From contig OZ243919.1 of the NCBI GenBank assembly GCA_965213885.1, positions 2,604,001 to 2,668,000 of the forward strand: DNA of 64,000 nucleotides, in the 5' to 3' direction. The DNA comes from VYFG01 sp965213885. GTDB lineage: Bacteria > Pseudomonadota > Gammaproteobacteria > Arenicellales > Poriferihabitantaceae. Each line of letters opens with the position of its first letter. Positions within the stretch are counted from its first letter, which is position 1. Under the pieces are notes generated by a model. That model was not told the origin of the DNA. It saw nothing but the letters and a program-made list of their open reading frames with translations, and made no database searches. The position numbers and the translations under genes were made by a program. Shown one piece after another: positions 25,499 through 33,353 of this stretch.

Positions 25499-25706
25499 CC
25501 GAGGGAAGCACCGTCAGGTTCGAGGCACATCTGATCGGACCGCCCACGGTCAACGCCCTGCTCGCGAACTAAGATGCAGGTCGGCACCATGGGGGACATG
25601 CCGTCCCCGGTGGCCACCACCAAGCGCGACATCGCGAACATCCGCCTGGTTTCCACCCCAATGTTCAGCAATGGCCAGAACTGCAACAAGATCGTGGTGC
25701 CGGCTG
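25499..25706 (+). pseudogene. Internal fragment of the ABC substrate-binding protein gene
   Basis: About 207 bases match 35133-35339 of the intact binding-protein gene with only a few substitutions. The copy has a broken frame (AACTAAGATG instead of AACAAGATG). Both ends are at microhomologies: CCGAGGGAA (25499-25507; also 31653-31661 and 35133-35141) and CCGGCTG (25700-25706; also 35333-35339 and 36136-36142). The surrounding copy is therefore a collapsed form of the 31.6-37 kb segment. Confidence 0.85.
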
Positions 25707-25709
25707 GGA

Positions 25710-26210
25710 CTACACCCGCCTGATCTGCAGGTCCACCGGAACGGGCTTTCGCAGATCGTCCAGCACCGGGCAGTGCCGGTTCACGGCCTGCCGCAGGCGC
25801 TCGATATCCTCGTCGCTGGCATCGCTTTGTATGGAAATGGTGCCGCGGACCTCGCTGAACCCCGCCGGAACGTCCTCGTCCAGGGCAAAAAATCCCCGGG
25901 CATCCGAAACCCCGGTCACCCTCACGGCGACATCCTTGAGATCGATTCCCATGGCATCCGCGTACAACCGGTAGGTGACCTCGTGGCAGGCAGCCAGGGC
26001 GGCCAGGACATACTCGCTGGGTCTGGGCCCGCGGTTCGTGCTCGCCATGTTCTCGGGCTGGTCCACGACCACCTCGAAACCGCGCACCCGGACGTGACTG
26101 CGGAAGGCCTCCACCAGGCGGCTGTCCGCGTGCACTTCCGCGCGGGCCTTGTCGGGCCGGTTCCGTAGAATTTCCCGCTTGTGCTCGAAAACCTGCTTGA
26201 AGGTGGACAT
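25710..26210 (-). CDS. OsmC family protein, copy 1
   Basis: This encodes 166 residues identical in translation to the copy at 36146-36646. OsmC/Ohr-family proteins use two Cys to reduce organic hydroperoxides; here these are Cys75 in LAACHEVTY and Cys147 in NRHCPVLD. The protein is cytoplasmic. The extended N-terminus and DLKDVAVRVTG place it in the general OsmC-like group rather than Ohr. The near-perfect identity of the two copies points to a recent duplication or gene conversion. It may be expressed from the same upstream context as the truncated ligase gene at 26215. Confidence 0.85.
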   Translation of the reverse strand: MSTFKQVFEHKREILRNRPDKARAEVHADSRLVEAFRSHVRVRGFEVVVDQPENMASTNRGPRPSEYVLAALAACHEVTYRLYADAMGIDLKDVAVRVTGVSDARGFFALDEDVPAGFSEVRGTISIQSDASDEDIERLRQAVNRHCPVLDDLRKPVPVDLQIRRV

Positions 26211-26214
26211 GGCA

Positions 26215-26612
26215 TTACTCCGTGGATGAGGTCAGTCGGTCGCGCAAATGGAATTTCTGGATCTTCCCGGTGGAGGTCTTCGGAAGCTCCCCGAAAATGA
26301 CGGTTCTCGGGCACTTGTAGTGCGCCAGGTGGTCGCGGCAGAAGTCGATGATTTCCCGTTCGCCGGCATCAGCACCGGCTTTGAGTGCCACGAACGCGCA
26401 GGGGGTTTCCCCCCATTGCTCGTCCGGCTTCGCCACCACGGCCGCCTCGGCAACCGCCGGATGCCGGTACAGGCAGTCCTCGACCTCGATGGACGAGATG
26501 TTCTCGCCACCCGAAATGATGATGTCCCTGGAGCGGTCCTTGAGTTGCAGGTAGTGATCCGGCTGCATCACACCCAGATCCCCGGAATGAAACCACCCCC
26601 CAGAAAACGCCT
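26215..26612 (-). pseudogene. C-terminal fragment of an acyl-CoA ligase
   Basis: The last 132 residues of the ligase encoded at 36651-38297 are repeated here with the same sequence (FSGGWFHSGDLG, KDRSRDIIISGGENISSIE, PKTSTGKIQKFHLRD). Identity to the intact gene ends at 26612/37048, and the reading then continues for 11 unrelated residues to an ATG at 26646. The adenylation core is missing, so no ligase activity is expected. Confidence 0.85.
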
Positions 26613-26646
26613 TCTCCTCCCGGAAATGGGTCTGCCACCAAGTCAT

Positions 26647-26967
26647 GCTTTACGAATGGATGGTTGTTTGACACGGCCAGGATGATGGATTGCCGTGGTC
26701 AGCAATTTGGAGATTTGCGAAGGGTTGGGGTCTCGGGAAAAGGCAGACACACTATACGGTCATCCACTACGTCGACATTGACAATACCCCAGTGACTGGT
26801 CGTGGTTGTAGTGATCTTGCGATCCATCATTCTTAACCATCTCGATGTCACATTCGTTAGTGAAATGACCTGTGAGCGCAATTCCCAGGAGCTTCCCCAG
26901 TTTCAAAGCCAGTCCGCAAACACCCCATACTCTTCTCATGCACTAGACAAATCAAACACTTCGGAGG
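26647..26967. other. AT-richer gap; possible molybdopterin-oxidoreductase N-terminal remnant
   Basis: This marks the left edge of the lower-GC island. No intact gene is visible. A minus-strand frame at 26699-26881 contains TTTTSHWGIVNVDVVDDRIV, which looks like the first residues of DMSO/biotin-sulfoxide reductase-type molybdenum enzymes, then loses similarity and stops. It may be a remnant of a gene interrupted when the island was inserted. Confidence 0.3.
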
Positions 26968-27729
26968 TTATTGCGGGGATTCCAGCTTTGCCAATTGCAA
27001 GTTTGCAACGATCTGATTCGCAACATCGACAAGCCCCTGGCCAATCTTTTTTCGATGTGGGTCTGTGAAGCGTCGTATTGGTCCAGTCGCGCCCACACTG
27101 AATGGAACACCGAGATTGCCGAGCCGTATGGGTACTGCGACACTCGATACGCCGACTTCTATTTCTTCAACACACTCAGCAAAGCCACGTTCCCGAATCT
27201 CAGCGAATTCACGTTCCACCTCATCGGCTCGTGTTTTGGTTTTTCCCGTATACGCTCGAAGCGGACTGGAAAGTATTTCTTGGTGAAAGCTGTCATCAGC
27301 GAACGCTGCGATAGCCTTTGAGCAAGAGCAAGCATGCAAGGGTCTCTTTCCCAGACCAGGATGGATGAAAGAACGAGATTTATCGATCGGGGTTTCCACT
27401 CGAATGATTTCTACACTCTTGTCCTTGAATCTGGAAAAGAAGACCGCCTCACCGAATTCAATGGCTGCTTCCTTTAATGCAGGGGCAGCTGCCTGGCTCA
27501 CATCAGCATCTGAGTTCCCAAGAAGAAAGATCCTCTTCAGCCGGTCCCCTATCAAATATCGGGGGTTATCCGAACTTTCGTCCAACAACCGGTGCTCGGC
27601 AAGGGTCTGCAGCAGCCGATAACACGTAGGGCGCGGGAGGCCCGTGGCTAAGGTCACTTCGGTGGGCGAAAGTGGACGACCAGCAATCGCGATGGCCTCC
27701 AGGATGGAAATGAGACGATCCAAATGCAT
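26968..27729 (-). CDS. IclR-family transcriptional regulator
   Basis: This encodes 253 residues. The N-terminal winged helix (about 1-65; LISILEAIAIAGRPLSPTEV, RPTCYRLLQTLAEHRLL) is followed by the IclR effector domain with GKRPLHACSCSKAIAAFAD and FAECVEEIEVGVSSVAVPI. Such proteins bind small metabolites and control adjacent catabolic operons. It is divergent from the methanethiol oxidase gene with an 83-base gap containing a perfect 12-base palindrome (27743-27754), so autoregulation and control of the sulfur operon are likely. Its codons share the lower GC of the island. Confidence 0.88.
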   Translation of the reverse strand: MHLDRLISILEAIAIAGRPLSPTEVTLATGLPRPTCYRLLQTLAEHRLLDESSDNPRYLIGDRLKRIFLLGNSDADVSQAAAPALKEAAIEFGEAVFFSRFKDKSVEIIRVETPIDKSRSFIHPGLGKRPLHACSCSKAIAAFADDSFHQEILSSPLRAYTGKTKTRADEVEREFAEIRERGFAECVEEIEVGVSSVAVPIRLGNLGVPFSVGATGPIRRFTDPHRKKIGQGLVDVANQIVANLQLAKLESPQ

Positions 27730-27742
27730 TTTATCACTTTAC

Positions 27743-27754
27743 AGACATTTGTCT
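27743..27754. promoter_or_regulatory. Candidate IclR operator
   Basis: AGACATTTGTCT has perfect AGACA/TGTCT half-sites and lies 14 bases upstream of the IclR start codon, in the gap shared with the methanethiol oxidase gene. The sequence around it (TTACAG, ATATATTAAGATATT) is A+T rich, as expected for overlapping promoters. Confidence 0.4.
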
Positions 27755-27812
27755 CATATATTAAGATATTTTGGAAATTAATCCTAGACATACTCGGAAA
27801 AAGGCTCATCGA

Positions 27813-29180
27813 ATGAGCGAGGATTCAGATTTGACCTGTTGTGGTCCCGGTTACGCAAGTCCGGCAGATGCGATGAAGGCGCCTCGTGAAAGGCTGCTGT
27901 ATACCATTGCCATCTACACCGGAACAGGTATTCAGAAGCCTGACTATCTTGCTACGGTGGATGCGGACCCTGACAGCCCTACCTTTTCCCAAGTCATCCA
28001 TCGACTGGAGATGCCGGGAATTGGGGACGAATTACATCATACGGGTTGGAATGCCTGTTCCTCCTGCCACGATGATGCGTCAATGTCGCGAAAATACCTC
28101 TTGGTCCCCGGGGTACGGTCCAACAATATTCACGTTGTTGACACTGCTTCTGACCCTCGCACGCCCCGTCTGCACAAGGTGATCGAAGGTGCAGAAATCA
28201 AGGCAAAGGCCAATCTGTCCGGACCGCATACTGTTCATTGTCTCGGCTCAGAGATCATCATTTCCTTTCTGGGTGATGCCCAAGGCGAAGCGCCAGGCGG
28301 CTACCTCCATCTCAACAAGGAATTCGAGATTATCGGTCGTTGGGAAAATTCAATGGGCGATATTCCGTTTGGCTATGACTTTTGGTACCAGCCCCGTCAC
28401 AATGTGATGATCAGCTCGGAGTGGGCGGCCCCGAATACCTTCATGCCCGGTTTTGACCTGGAGGAGGTTGGACACCTCAAATACGGACGTCGCCTGCACT
28501 TGTGGGATTTTGAAAAGCGCGAACCCGTAGAAACCATGTATCTGGGTGAAGACGGTCTGATCCCGCTTGAAGTAAAGTTTCTTCACAATCCTGATAGCAC
28601 TCACGGGTTTTGCGGTGCCGCCCTCAGTACCAACGTCATTCACTTCTGGCGTTCGGAATCAGGCAAATGGGAGTGGGAAAAAGTAATCGACGTGGAAAAC
28701 GAGCCGCATCCCGATTGGCCAATACCGGTTCCAGGTGTCATGTCAGCCATCCTGGTGTCAATGGACGATCGGTATCTCTATCTGAACAACTGGCTTCATG
28801 GCGACATGCGCCAGTACGACATTTCCGATCCACACAATCCGAAGCTCACCGGCCAGGTCTGGATGGGCGGTCTCCTGGGCAGAGCACCGGAAGTGAACGG
28901 TGTCAAAGTAGCGGGTGGGCCGCAAATGTTCCAGCTGTCGTTGGATGGCAAGCGCCTCTATGTAACGACATCACTGTTTTCAACCTGGGACAATCAATTC
29001 TATCCGGAAATTCGAACGCAGGGCGGCGTCATGGTCATGATCGATTGTGATGTTGAAAATGGCGGGATGAGGATGAACGAAGACTTTATCGTCAATTTTG
29101 GAAAAGAGCCAAATGGTCCGAGTCGTTGCCATGAAACCCGCTATCCTGGCGGTGACTGCACGAGCGATATATGGCTATGA
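27813..29180 (+). CDS. mtoX: Methanethiol oxidase / selenium-binding protein (SBP56) family
   Basis: This encodes 455 residues from ATG 27813; an upstream ATG at 27771 would add 14 unlikely residues. The family is recognised from CCGPGYASPADAMKAPRE, GDELHHTGWNACSSCHDD, LLVPGVRSNNIHVVD, GPHTVHCLGSEIIISFLGDA, HNPDSTHGFCGAALSTNVIH and LNNWLHGDMRQYDI. Bacterial MtoX members oxidise methanethiol to formaldehyde, sulfide and hydrogen peroxide, with copper as a cofactor; other members are uncharacterised. No Sec signal is visible, whereas characterised Hyphomicrobium MtoX is periplasmic. The end overlaps the ferredoxin start by about ten bases. The downstream rhodanese and persulfide dioxygenase support a sulfide-producing reaction. 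Confidence 0.88.
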   Translation: MSEDSDLTCCGPGYASPADAMKAPRERLLYTIAIYTGTGIQKPDYLATVDADPDSPTFSQVIHRLEMPGIGDELHHTGWNACSSCHDDASMSRKYLLVPGVRSNNIHVVDTASDPRTPRLHKVIEGAEIKAKANLSGPHTVHCLGSEIIISFLGDAQGEAPGGYLHLNKEFEIIGRWENSMGDIPFGYDFWYQPRHNVMISSEWAAPNTFMPGFDLEEVGHLKYGRRLHLWDFEKREPVETMYLGEDGLIPLEVKFLHNPDSTHGFCGAALSTNVIHFWRSESGKWEWEKVIDVENEPHPDWPIPVPGVMSAILVSMDDRYLYLNNWLHGDMRQYDISDPHNPKLTGQVWMGGLLGRAPEVNGVKVAGGPQMFQLSLDGKRLYVTTSLFSTWDNQFYPEIRTQGGVMVMIDCDVENGGMRMNEDFIVNFGKEPNGPSRCHETRYPGGDCTSDIWL

Positions 29181-29545
29181 ATCCCACTCGGACTATTACC
29201 ATTGCAAATCGAGGCGAAGCAACTTACGTGGTTGATCCAAAGCGTCCGCTACTCAAATCGTTGCGCGAACAAGGGCTGGATCTTCCTTACGGTTGTCAGT
29301 ATGGCGGTTGCATTACCTGTGCGGCAAAAGTGATCAAGGGTACGGTTGATCAACGTCCGCAAGTGGCGTTGAACAATCGCCAGCTTGATTGCGGTTACGC
29401 TGTTCTTTGTGTGGCAAGGCCGCTATCCGACTGTACTCTGGAGGTCGGCGTTGACAGTCACGACAAACTCTATCGCAATCCATTTCTTGACCCGCTTCTG
29501 CCCCATGAGTTGAAGGCAGACATCGCTACACCCAGGGAGTTCTAG
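29171..29545 (+). CDS. 2Fe-2S ferredoxin
   Basis: This encodes 124 residues, overlapping the end of the methanethiol oxidase gene. The plant-type 2Fe-2S motif is CQYGGCITCAAKV (Cys-x4-Cys-x2-Cys) near residue 42 and the fourth Cys is in AVLCVARPLSD. It would carry single electrons in the cytoplasm. The translational overlap makes a functional tie to MtoX or to the persulfide dioxygenase plausible. Ferredoxin is not a recognised partner of characterised methanethiol oxidases, which use oxygen directly, so its role here is open. The C-terminal tail (DPLLPHELKADIATPREF) is short and hydrophilic. Confidence 0.88.
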   Translation: MAMNPTRTITIANRGEATYVVDPKRPLLKSLREQGLDLPYGCQYGGCITCAAKVIKGTVDQRPQVALNNRQLDCGYAVLCVARPLSDCTLEVGVDSHDKLYRNPFLDPLLPHELKADIATPREF

Positions 29546-30010
29546 ATGCCCGAAGCTGATATCGATCGATTGTACGACTATGCACCTGAGTATCTCGCGG
29601 GAATTCTCAGTTCGGTAAAGACGATTGCGATGGTTGGTGCCAGTGCCGACAAGACCAAGTTCAGCTATGGGGTATTAAGGGTTCTGCACGAAACCGGCTA
29701 CAAAATCTTGCCGATCAATCCAAATCCGAACGTAACAGAAATTCGTGGAATCACCGTTTATCATTCCCTTGAAGATGTTGACCAGCAAGTAGATATGGTG
29801 GAGGTCTTTCGCCCAAAAGACGAACTGTACGGCATCGCACGTCAGGCCATCAAAATAGGCGCCAAGGTGTTGTGGGGCCAGATTGGCGTTTATGACGATC
29901 ACGCCGCTCGCCTCGCCAAGGATGCGGGAATCGAGGTGGTCATGAATCGGTGTCCAAAAATTGAGCTCTTTCGTCCATTCTGGAAACCCAGGCTTGATCT
30001 GGAAATATGA
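29546..30010 (+). CDS. CoA-binding protein (YccU family)
   Basis: This encodes 154 residues, directly after the ferredoxin stop. It is a stand-alone CoA-binding Rossmann domain: VKTIAMVGASADKTKFSYGV near residue 24, ILPINPNPNVTEIRGI, DMVEVFRPKDE, VLWGQIGVYDDHAARLA and VVMNRCPKIELFR with a conserved Cys. These proteins bind CoA and may regulate or repair CoA thiol chemistry; no reaction is established. A paralogue at 38369 is placed before a homocysteine/methionine synthase gene. The recurrence next to sulfur-handling genes suggests binding of CoA persulfide or thioester, which is inference. Confidence 0.8.
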   Translation: MPEADIDRLYDYAPEYLAGILSSVKTIAMVGASADKTKFSYGVLRVLHETGYKILPINPNPNVTEIRGITVYHSLEDVDQQVDMVEVFRPKDELYGIARQAIKIGAKVLWGQIGVYDDHAARLAKDAGIEVVMNRCPKIELFRPFWKPRLDLEI

Positions 30011-30106
30011 ACCGGACAAGCATCGATTTTCATGTTCCCATGCTGTTGTGGCGGGACGGAATCTGCGGATTGGCCTTCAGGAGAATGACGGACACGGTTT
30101 CGAATC

Positions 30107-30523
30107 ATGTCATCTAGCAAATCAAACATGAACCAGACTATTACCAAAAGCAGCAAGGAGCTTACTCAAGCAGCACTGGATGTCGTCGATTCAATCAACG
30201 TGGGGGAAGCTCTCTCCTTGGTTGGCTCCCCAAATCACGTATTTGTTGATCTCAGAGACGGAACGGAACAGGCTGAGTCAGGAGTGATACCTGGCGCTGT
30301 GCAGTCCTCCAGGGGAATGCTGGAGTTTCACATTGACCCTATGAGCCCGGTTCACAAGCCGGAGTTTGATCAGGAAAAAACCTACATATTTTATTGTGCC
30401 ACCGGCGGCAGGTCTGCGCTGGCCGCGCTCGCGGCGCTGGACATGGGCCTGAGGCCCGTAGTGAACTTGGCCGGTGGAGTAAAAGCCTGGACCAAGGCTG
30501 GCGGGACGTTGACTTCTACATAG
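30107..30523 (+). CDS. Rhodanese-like sulfurtransferase
   Basis: This encodes 138 residues of one rhodanese domain. The active site is FYCATGGRSALAALAA with the catalytic Cys in the six-residue loop, preceded by VFVDLRDGTEQAESGVIPGA. It transfers sulfane sulfur, for example between glutathione persulfide and thiosulfate. It lies directly before the persulfide dioxygenase gene, a pairing known from sulfide-oxidising operons and from natural PDO-rhodanese fusions. A weak ATG at 30128 is an alternative start. The 96-base gap to the CoA-binding gene shows no terminator. Confidence 0.88.
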   Translation: MSSSKSNMNQTITKSSKELTQAALDVVDSINVGEALSLVGSPNHVFVDLRDGTEQAESGVIPGAVQSSRGMLEFHIDPMSPVHKPEFDQEKTYIFYCATGGRSALAALAALDMGLRPVVNLAGGVKAWTKAGGTLTST

Positions 30524-30532
30524 ACCAAGAAG

Positions 30533-31417
30533 GTGGATATAAAAGCGTTGAATCTGGACCTGGCACCGGAAGTTGTTGGTTTTTTCGATCAGGCAAGTAG
30601 CACTATTTCCTATGTTGTCAAATGCCCTGCTTCTGATTGTTGCGCGATCATCGATAGTGTCCTCGACTTTGATTTTGCATCCGGACGCATCACTTACGAG
30701 AGTGCGGACCGATTAATCGATGTGATTCGGTCTCGCCGACTGAAGTTGGAGTGGATTATTGAAACACATATTCACGCGGATCACCTGTCTGCGGCACCGT
30801 ACATTCAGCAGAAGCTGGGGGGAAAGACTGGCGTTGGCGAAGAAATCAAGGAAGTCCAGCACACATTTGGAAAGATATTCAACGAGGGTACAGAATTTCA
30901 ACGGGACGGTTCACAGTTTGACGTACTATTTGAAGACGGTGATCACTATACTGTCGGAAAGACAACTGCTTCAGTGATGGCGACTCCGGGTCATACACCG
31001 GCCTGTATGGCGCATGTAATTGGAGACGCAGTGTTTGTAGGCGATACACTTTTTATGCCTGATGGAGGATCAGCAAGGGCAGACTTTCCAGGCGGAGATG
31101 CGGGTCAACTCTACGATTCAATCCAGAAGATCCTTGCGCTCCCCGAAAATATGAGATTGTTTGTCTGTCATGACTATGCCCCTTGTGGTCGGGAGATTGC
31201 CTGGGAAACCACAATCGGAGACCAGCGTGAAAACAACATTCATATTGGCGGAGGCATGACCCGAGATGAATTTATTCGATTACGTACTGAACGTGATGCC
31301 CAGCTATCGGTTCCCAAGCTGATCATTCCTTCTCTTCAGGTGAATATGCGTGCAGGCATGTTTCCACGTGATGATAGTGGATTGCCAGTGGTGAAAGTGC
31401 CTCTGAACAGGTTGTAG
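30533..31417 (+). CDS. Persulfide dioxygenase-like metallo-beta-lactamase-fold protein (ETHE1/Blh type)
   Basis: This encodes 294 residues from GTG 30533, 9 bases after the rhodanese stop. Metal ligands appear as ETHIHADHLSAAPY (HxHxDH) near residue 77, TPGHTPACMAH near residue 152, FVGDTLFMPDGGSARADFPG and VCHDYAPCGR. The spacing and DYxP motif match mononuclear-iron persulfide dioxygenases that convert glutathione persulfide to sulfite. The C-terminal REIAWETTIGDQRENN segment is typical of the Blh-type group. It is the last gene of the putative methanethiol/sulfide oxidation operon. Substrate remains inferred. Confidence 0.85.
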   Translation: MDIKALNLDLAPEVVGFFDQASSTISYVVKCPASDCCAIIDSVLDFDFASGRITYESADRLIDVIRSRRLKLEWIIETHIHADHLSAAPYIQQKLGGKTGVGEEIKEVQHTFGKIFNEGTEFQRDGSQFDVLFEDGDHYTVGKTTASVMATPGHTPACMAHVIGDAVFVGDTLFMPDGGSARADFPGGDAGQLYDSIQKILALPENMRLFVCHDYAPCGREIAWETTIGDQRENNIHIGGGMTRDEFIRLRTERDAQLSVPKLIIPSLQVNMRAGMFPRDDSGLPVVKVPLNRL

Positions 31418-31648
31418 ATCGCCCAATTTTTCCTACTTTACACTCAGACATCGCTCAGCCTTCATGCCGGAAGTCGCACCTCATACCCTGGCTTCACACT
31501 CTGTCAATTGCGGCAGGATGTGTTGTGTGCCACAATTTTGTTCAGGCGTTATCGCAAATCACATATATAATCCCTTCCCGGTGAATGCTCTATCGGGAGC
31601 CCCGGCGATACCAGAACAGCAAATCGACGATCCCTGGCAGAATCACGC

Positions 31649-32449
31649 ATGACCGAGGGAAACAAGCTCCTCAACATGTGGATCGGTTACCTGTTGACCG
31701 TGACGGCGTGGTACGTCTGCGTGAAATGGCTGCCGATCCCCTCGTTCCAGCGCCTGCCGGACCCGGTCACGGTGGTCGTGGAATGGTTCAACCCCGATCC
31801 GGACTACGGCCTTTCCCTGTTCACCAGGGACTACTACCTGCACATCTGGTACAGCACCTACCGGGCCACCACTTCTTTTCTGCTCGCGGTGGTGCTGGGC
31901 GTGCCGCTCGGAATCCTCATGGGATGGCGGGTGAAGGCGAATGAATACGCATCCGCCCTGCTCGGCATACTGCGCCCCATCCCGCCACTTGCCTGGGTCC
32001 CGGTTGCTATCCTGATCTTTCCCGGCAACGAACCCGCGGTCATTTTCGTGACGTTCCTGGTCGCGTTCTTCGCGACCACCATGAACACCCTTCTCGGCGT
32101 CCGCTCCATCGACAAGGATTATTTCCGCGCCGCACAATGCCTCGGGGCCGAACCCATGGACATCCTGAAGGACATCATCATCCCGGGAGCACTGCCGTCG
32201 ATCTTCACCGGTCTGCAGATCGCCATGGGCGCGGCGTGGTTCTCGCTGGTAGCGGGGGAAATGATCGCCGCCCAGTACGGCCTGGGCTTCATGATCCTGG
32301 AATCCTACAACCTGGTCCAGTACCCCACCATCGTGATCATGATGATCACGCTGGGCATCGTCGGGTACCTGAGCAGCGCGTTGATACGGTTGGCGGGCAA
32401 CCGCATGATGCGCTGGAGGGCCCAGGCAATCGGCCTCGGCTCCACCTAG
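31649..32449 (+). CDS. ABC transporter permease 1 (nitrate/sulfonate/taurine family)
   Basis: This encodes 266 residues with six predicted membrane segments and the BPD_transp_1 signature (RPIPPLAWVPVAILIFPG and the EAA-type loop RAAQCLGAEPMDILKDIIIP GALPS). It belongs to the family of importers for nitrate, taurine, alkanesulfonates and pyrimidine precursors. It is first in a five-gene operon with two permeases, two ATPases and one binding protein. The region just upstream (31588-31652) is repeated in diverged form at 25430-25498. Confidence 0.85.
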   Translation: MTEGNKLLNMWIGYLLTVTAWYVCVKWLPIPSFQRLPDPVTVVVEWFNPDPDYGLSLFTRDYYLHIWYSTYRATTSFLLAVVLGVPLGILMGWRVKANEYASALLGILRPIPPLAWVPVAILIFPGNEPAVIFVTFLVAFFATTMNTLLGVRSIDKDYFRAAQCLGAEPMDILKDIIIPGALPSIFTGLQIAMGAAWFSLVAGEMIAAQYGLGFMILESYNLVQYPTIVIMMITLGIVGYLSSALIRLAGNRMMRWRAQAIGLGST

Positions 32450-32459
32450 CCAGTCGAAC

Positions 32460-33353
32460 ATGAAAGACCGTTCTCCCGAATCCCCGGCATCCCCCGCTTC
32501 CGCGCATGACGCAGCACAGGCGGCTGACCGCACCCTGGGCCACCTGGAGGTGCGGGGCGTGGGCAAGATCTACGACCCCGCGGGAGCCCGCGTGGAGGCA
32601 CTGAAGAACTGTTCCCTGGATATTCCCGCAGGCGATTTCATCGCGATCGTGGGGCCGTCGGGATGCGGGAAGAGCACTCTTCTCAACATCCTGGCCGGAT
32701 TCGACAACCTGACCGCTGGAGATGTGCTGCTGGACGGGGAGCCGCTGGCCACTCTCGACGACCCCCCGAGGCCCGGATCCGACCGGGTGGTCGTATTCCA
32801 GAACGGAGCCCTGTTTCCGTGGAAGACGGTGCTGCAGAACGTGGTCTACGGCCTGGTGGTCAAGAAGCAGATGCCCGAAACCGAGGCCAACGACATGGGA
32901 ATGAACCTGCTTTCCCGGACCGGGGGTCTTGACCGGATCGCGCAGGTCTACCCGGGACAGCTGTCATCGGGCATGCAGCGCCGGGTGGAGATTCTCCGTG
33001 CGTTGATCAACAATCCCCGCATCCTGCTGCTGGACGAACCCTTCCGGGCCATGGACACCGTGTCGAAAACCAACATGCACCAGCACCTGCTGGATATTTT
33101 CGACACCTACCACAAAACGGTTTTCTTCATTACCCACGACCTGGATGAGGCCATATTCCTTGCCGATACCGTGGTCGTGATGACCACGCGGCCGGGAACC
33201 ATCAAGCTCCGCCTGACCATCGACCTGCCAAGGCCGCGCAACCGGCACACCATCACCAGCCAGCAATTCATGGAGCTCAAGCAGCACGCGGTCAGCGCGG
33301 TGCATGAGGAAGCAAAGAAGGCGTTCGAGCGCGGCGAGAGGGAACTGGCATGA
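32460..33353 (+). CDS. ABC transporter ATP-binding protein 1
   Basis: This encodes 297 residues. Walker A is GPSGCGKST near residue 65, the Q loop is VFQNGALFPWKT, Walker B is ILLLDEPFRAMD and the switch His is in FFITHDLDEA. The signature is LSSGMQRR instead of LSGGQ, as found in some members of this family. An extra N-terminal tail of about 30 residues (SPESPASPASAHDAAQ) is low complexity. The gene is 10 bases after the first permease and overlaps the second permease start by 4 bases. Confidence 0.88.
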   Translation: MKDRSPESPASPASAHDAAQAADRTLGHLEVRGVGKIYDPAGARVEALKNCSLDIPAGDFIAIVGPSGCGKSTLLNILAGFDNLTAGDVLLDGEPLATLDDPPRPGSDRVVVFQNGALFPWKTVLQNVVYGLVVKKQMPETEANDMGMNLLSRTGGLDRIAQVYPGQLSSGMQRRVEILRALINNPRILLLDEPFRAMDTVSKTNMHQHLLDIFDTYHKTVFFITHDLDEAIFLADTVVVMTTRPGTIKLRLTIDLPRPRNRHTITSQQFMELKQHAVSAVHEEAKKAFERGERELA

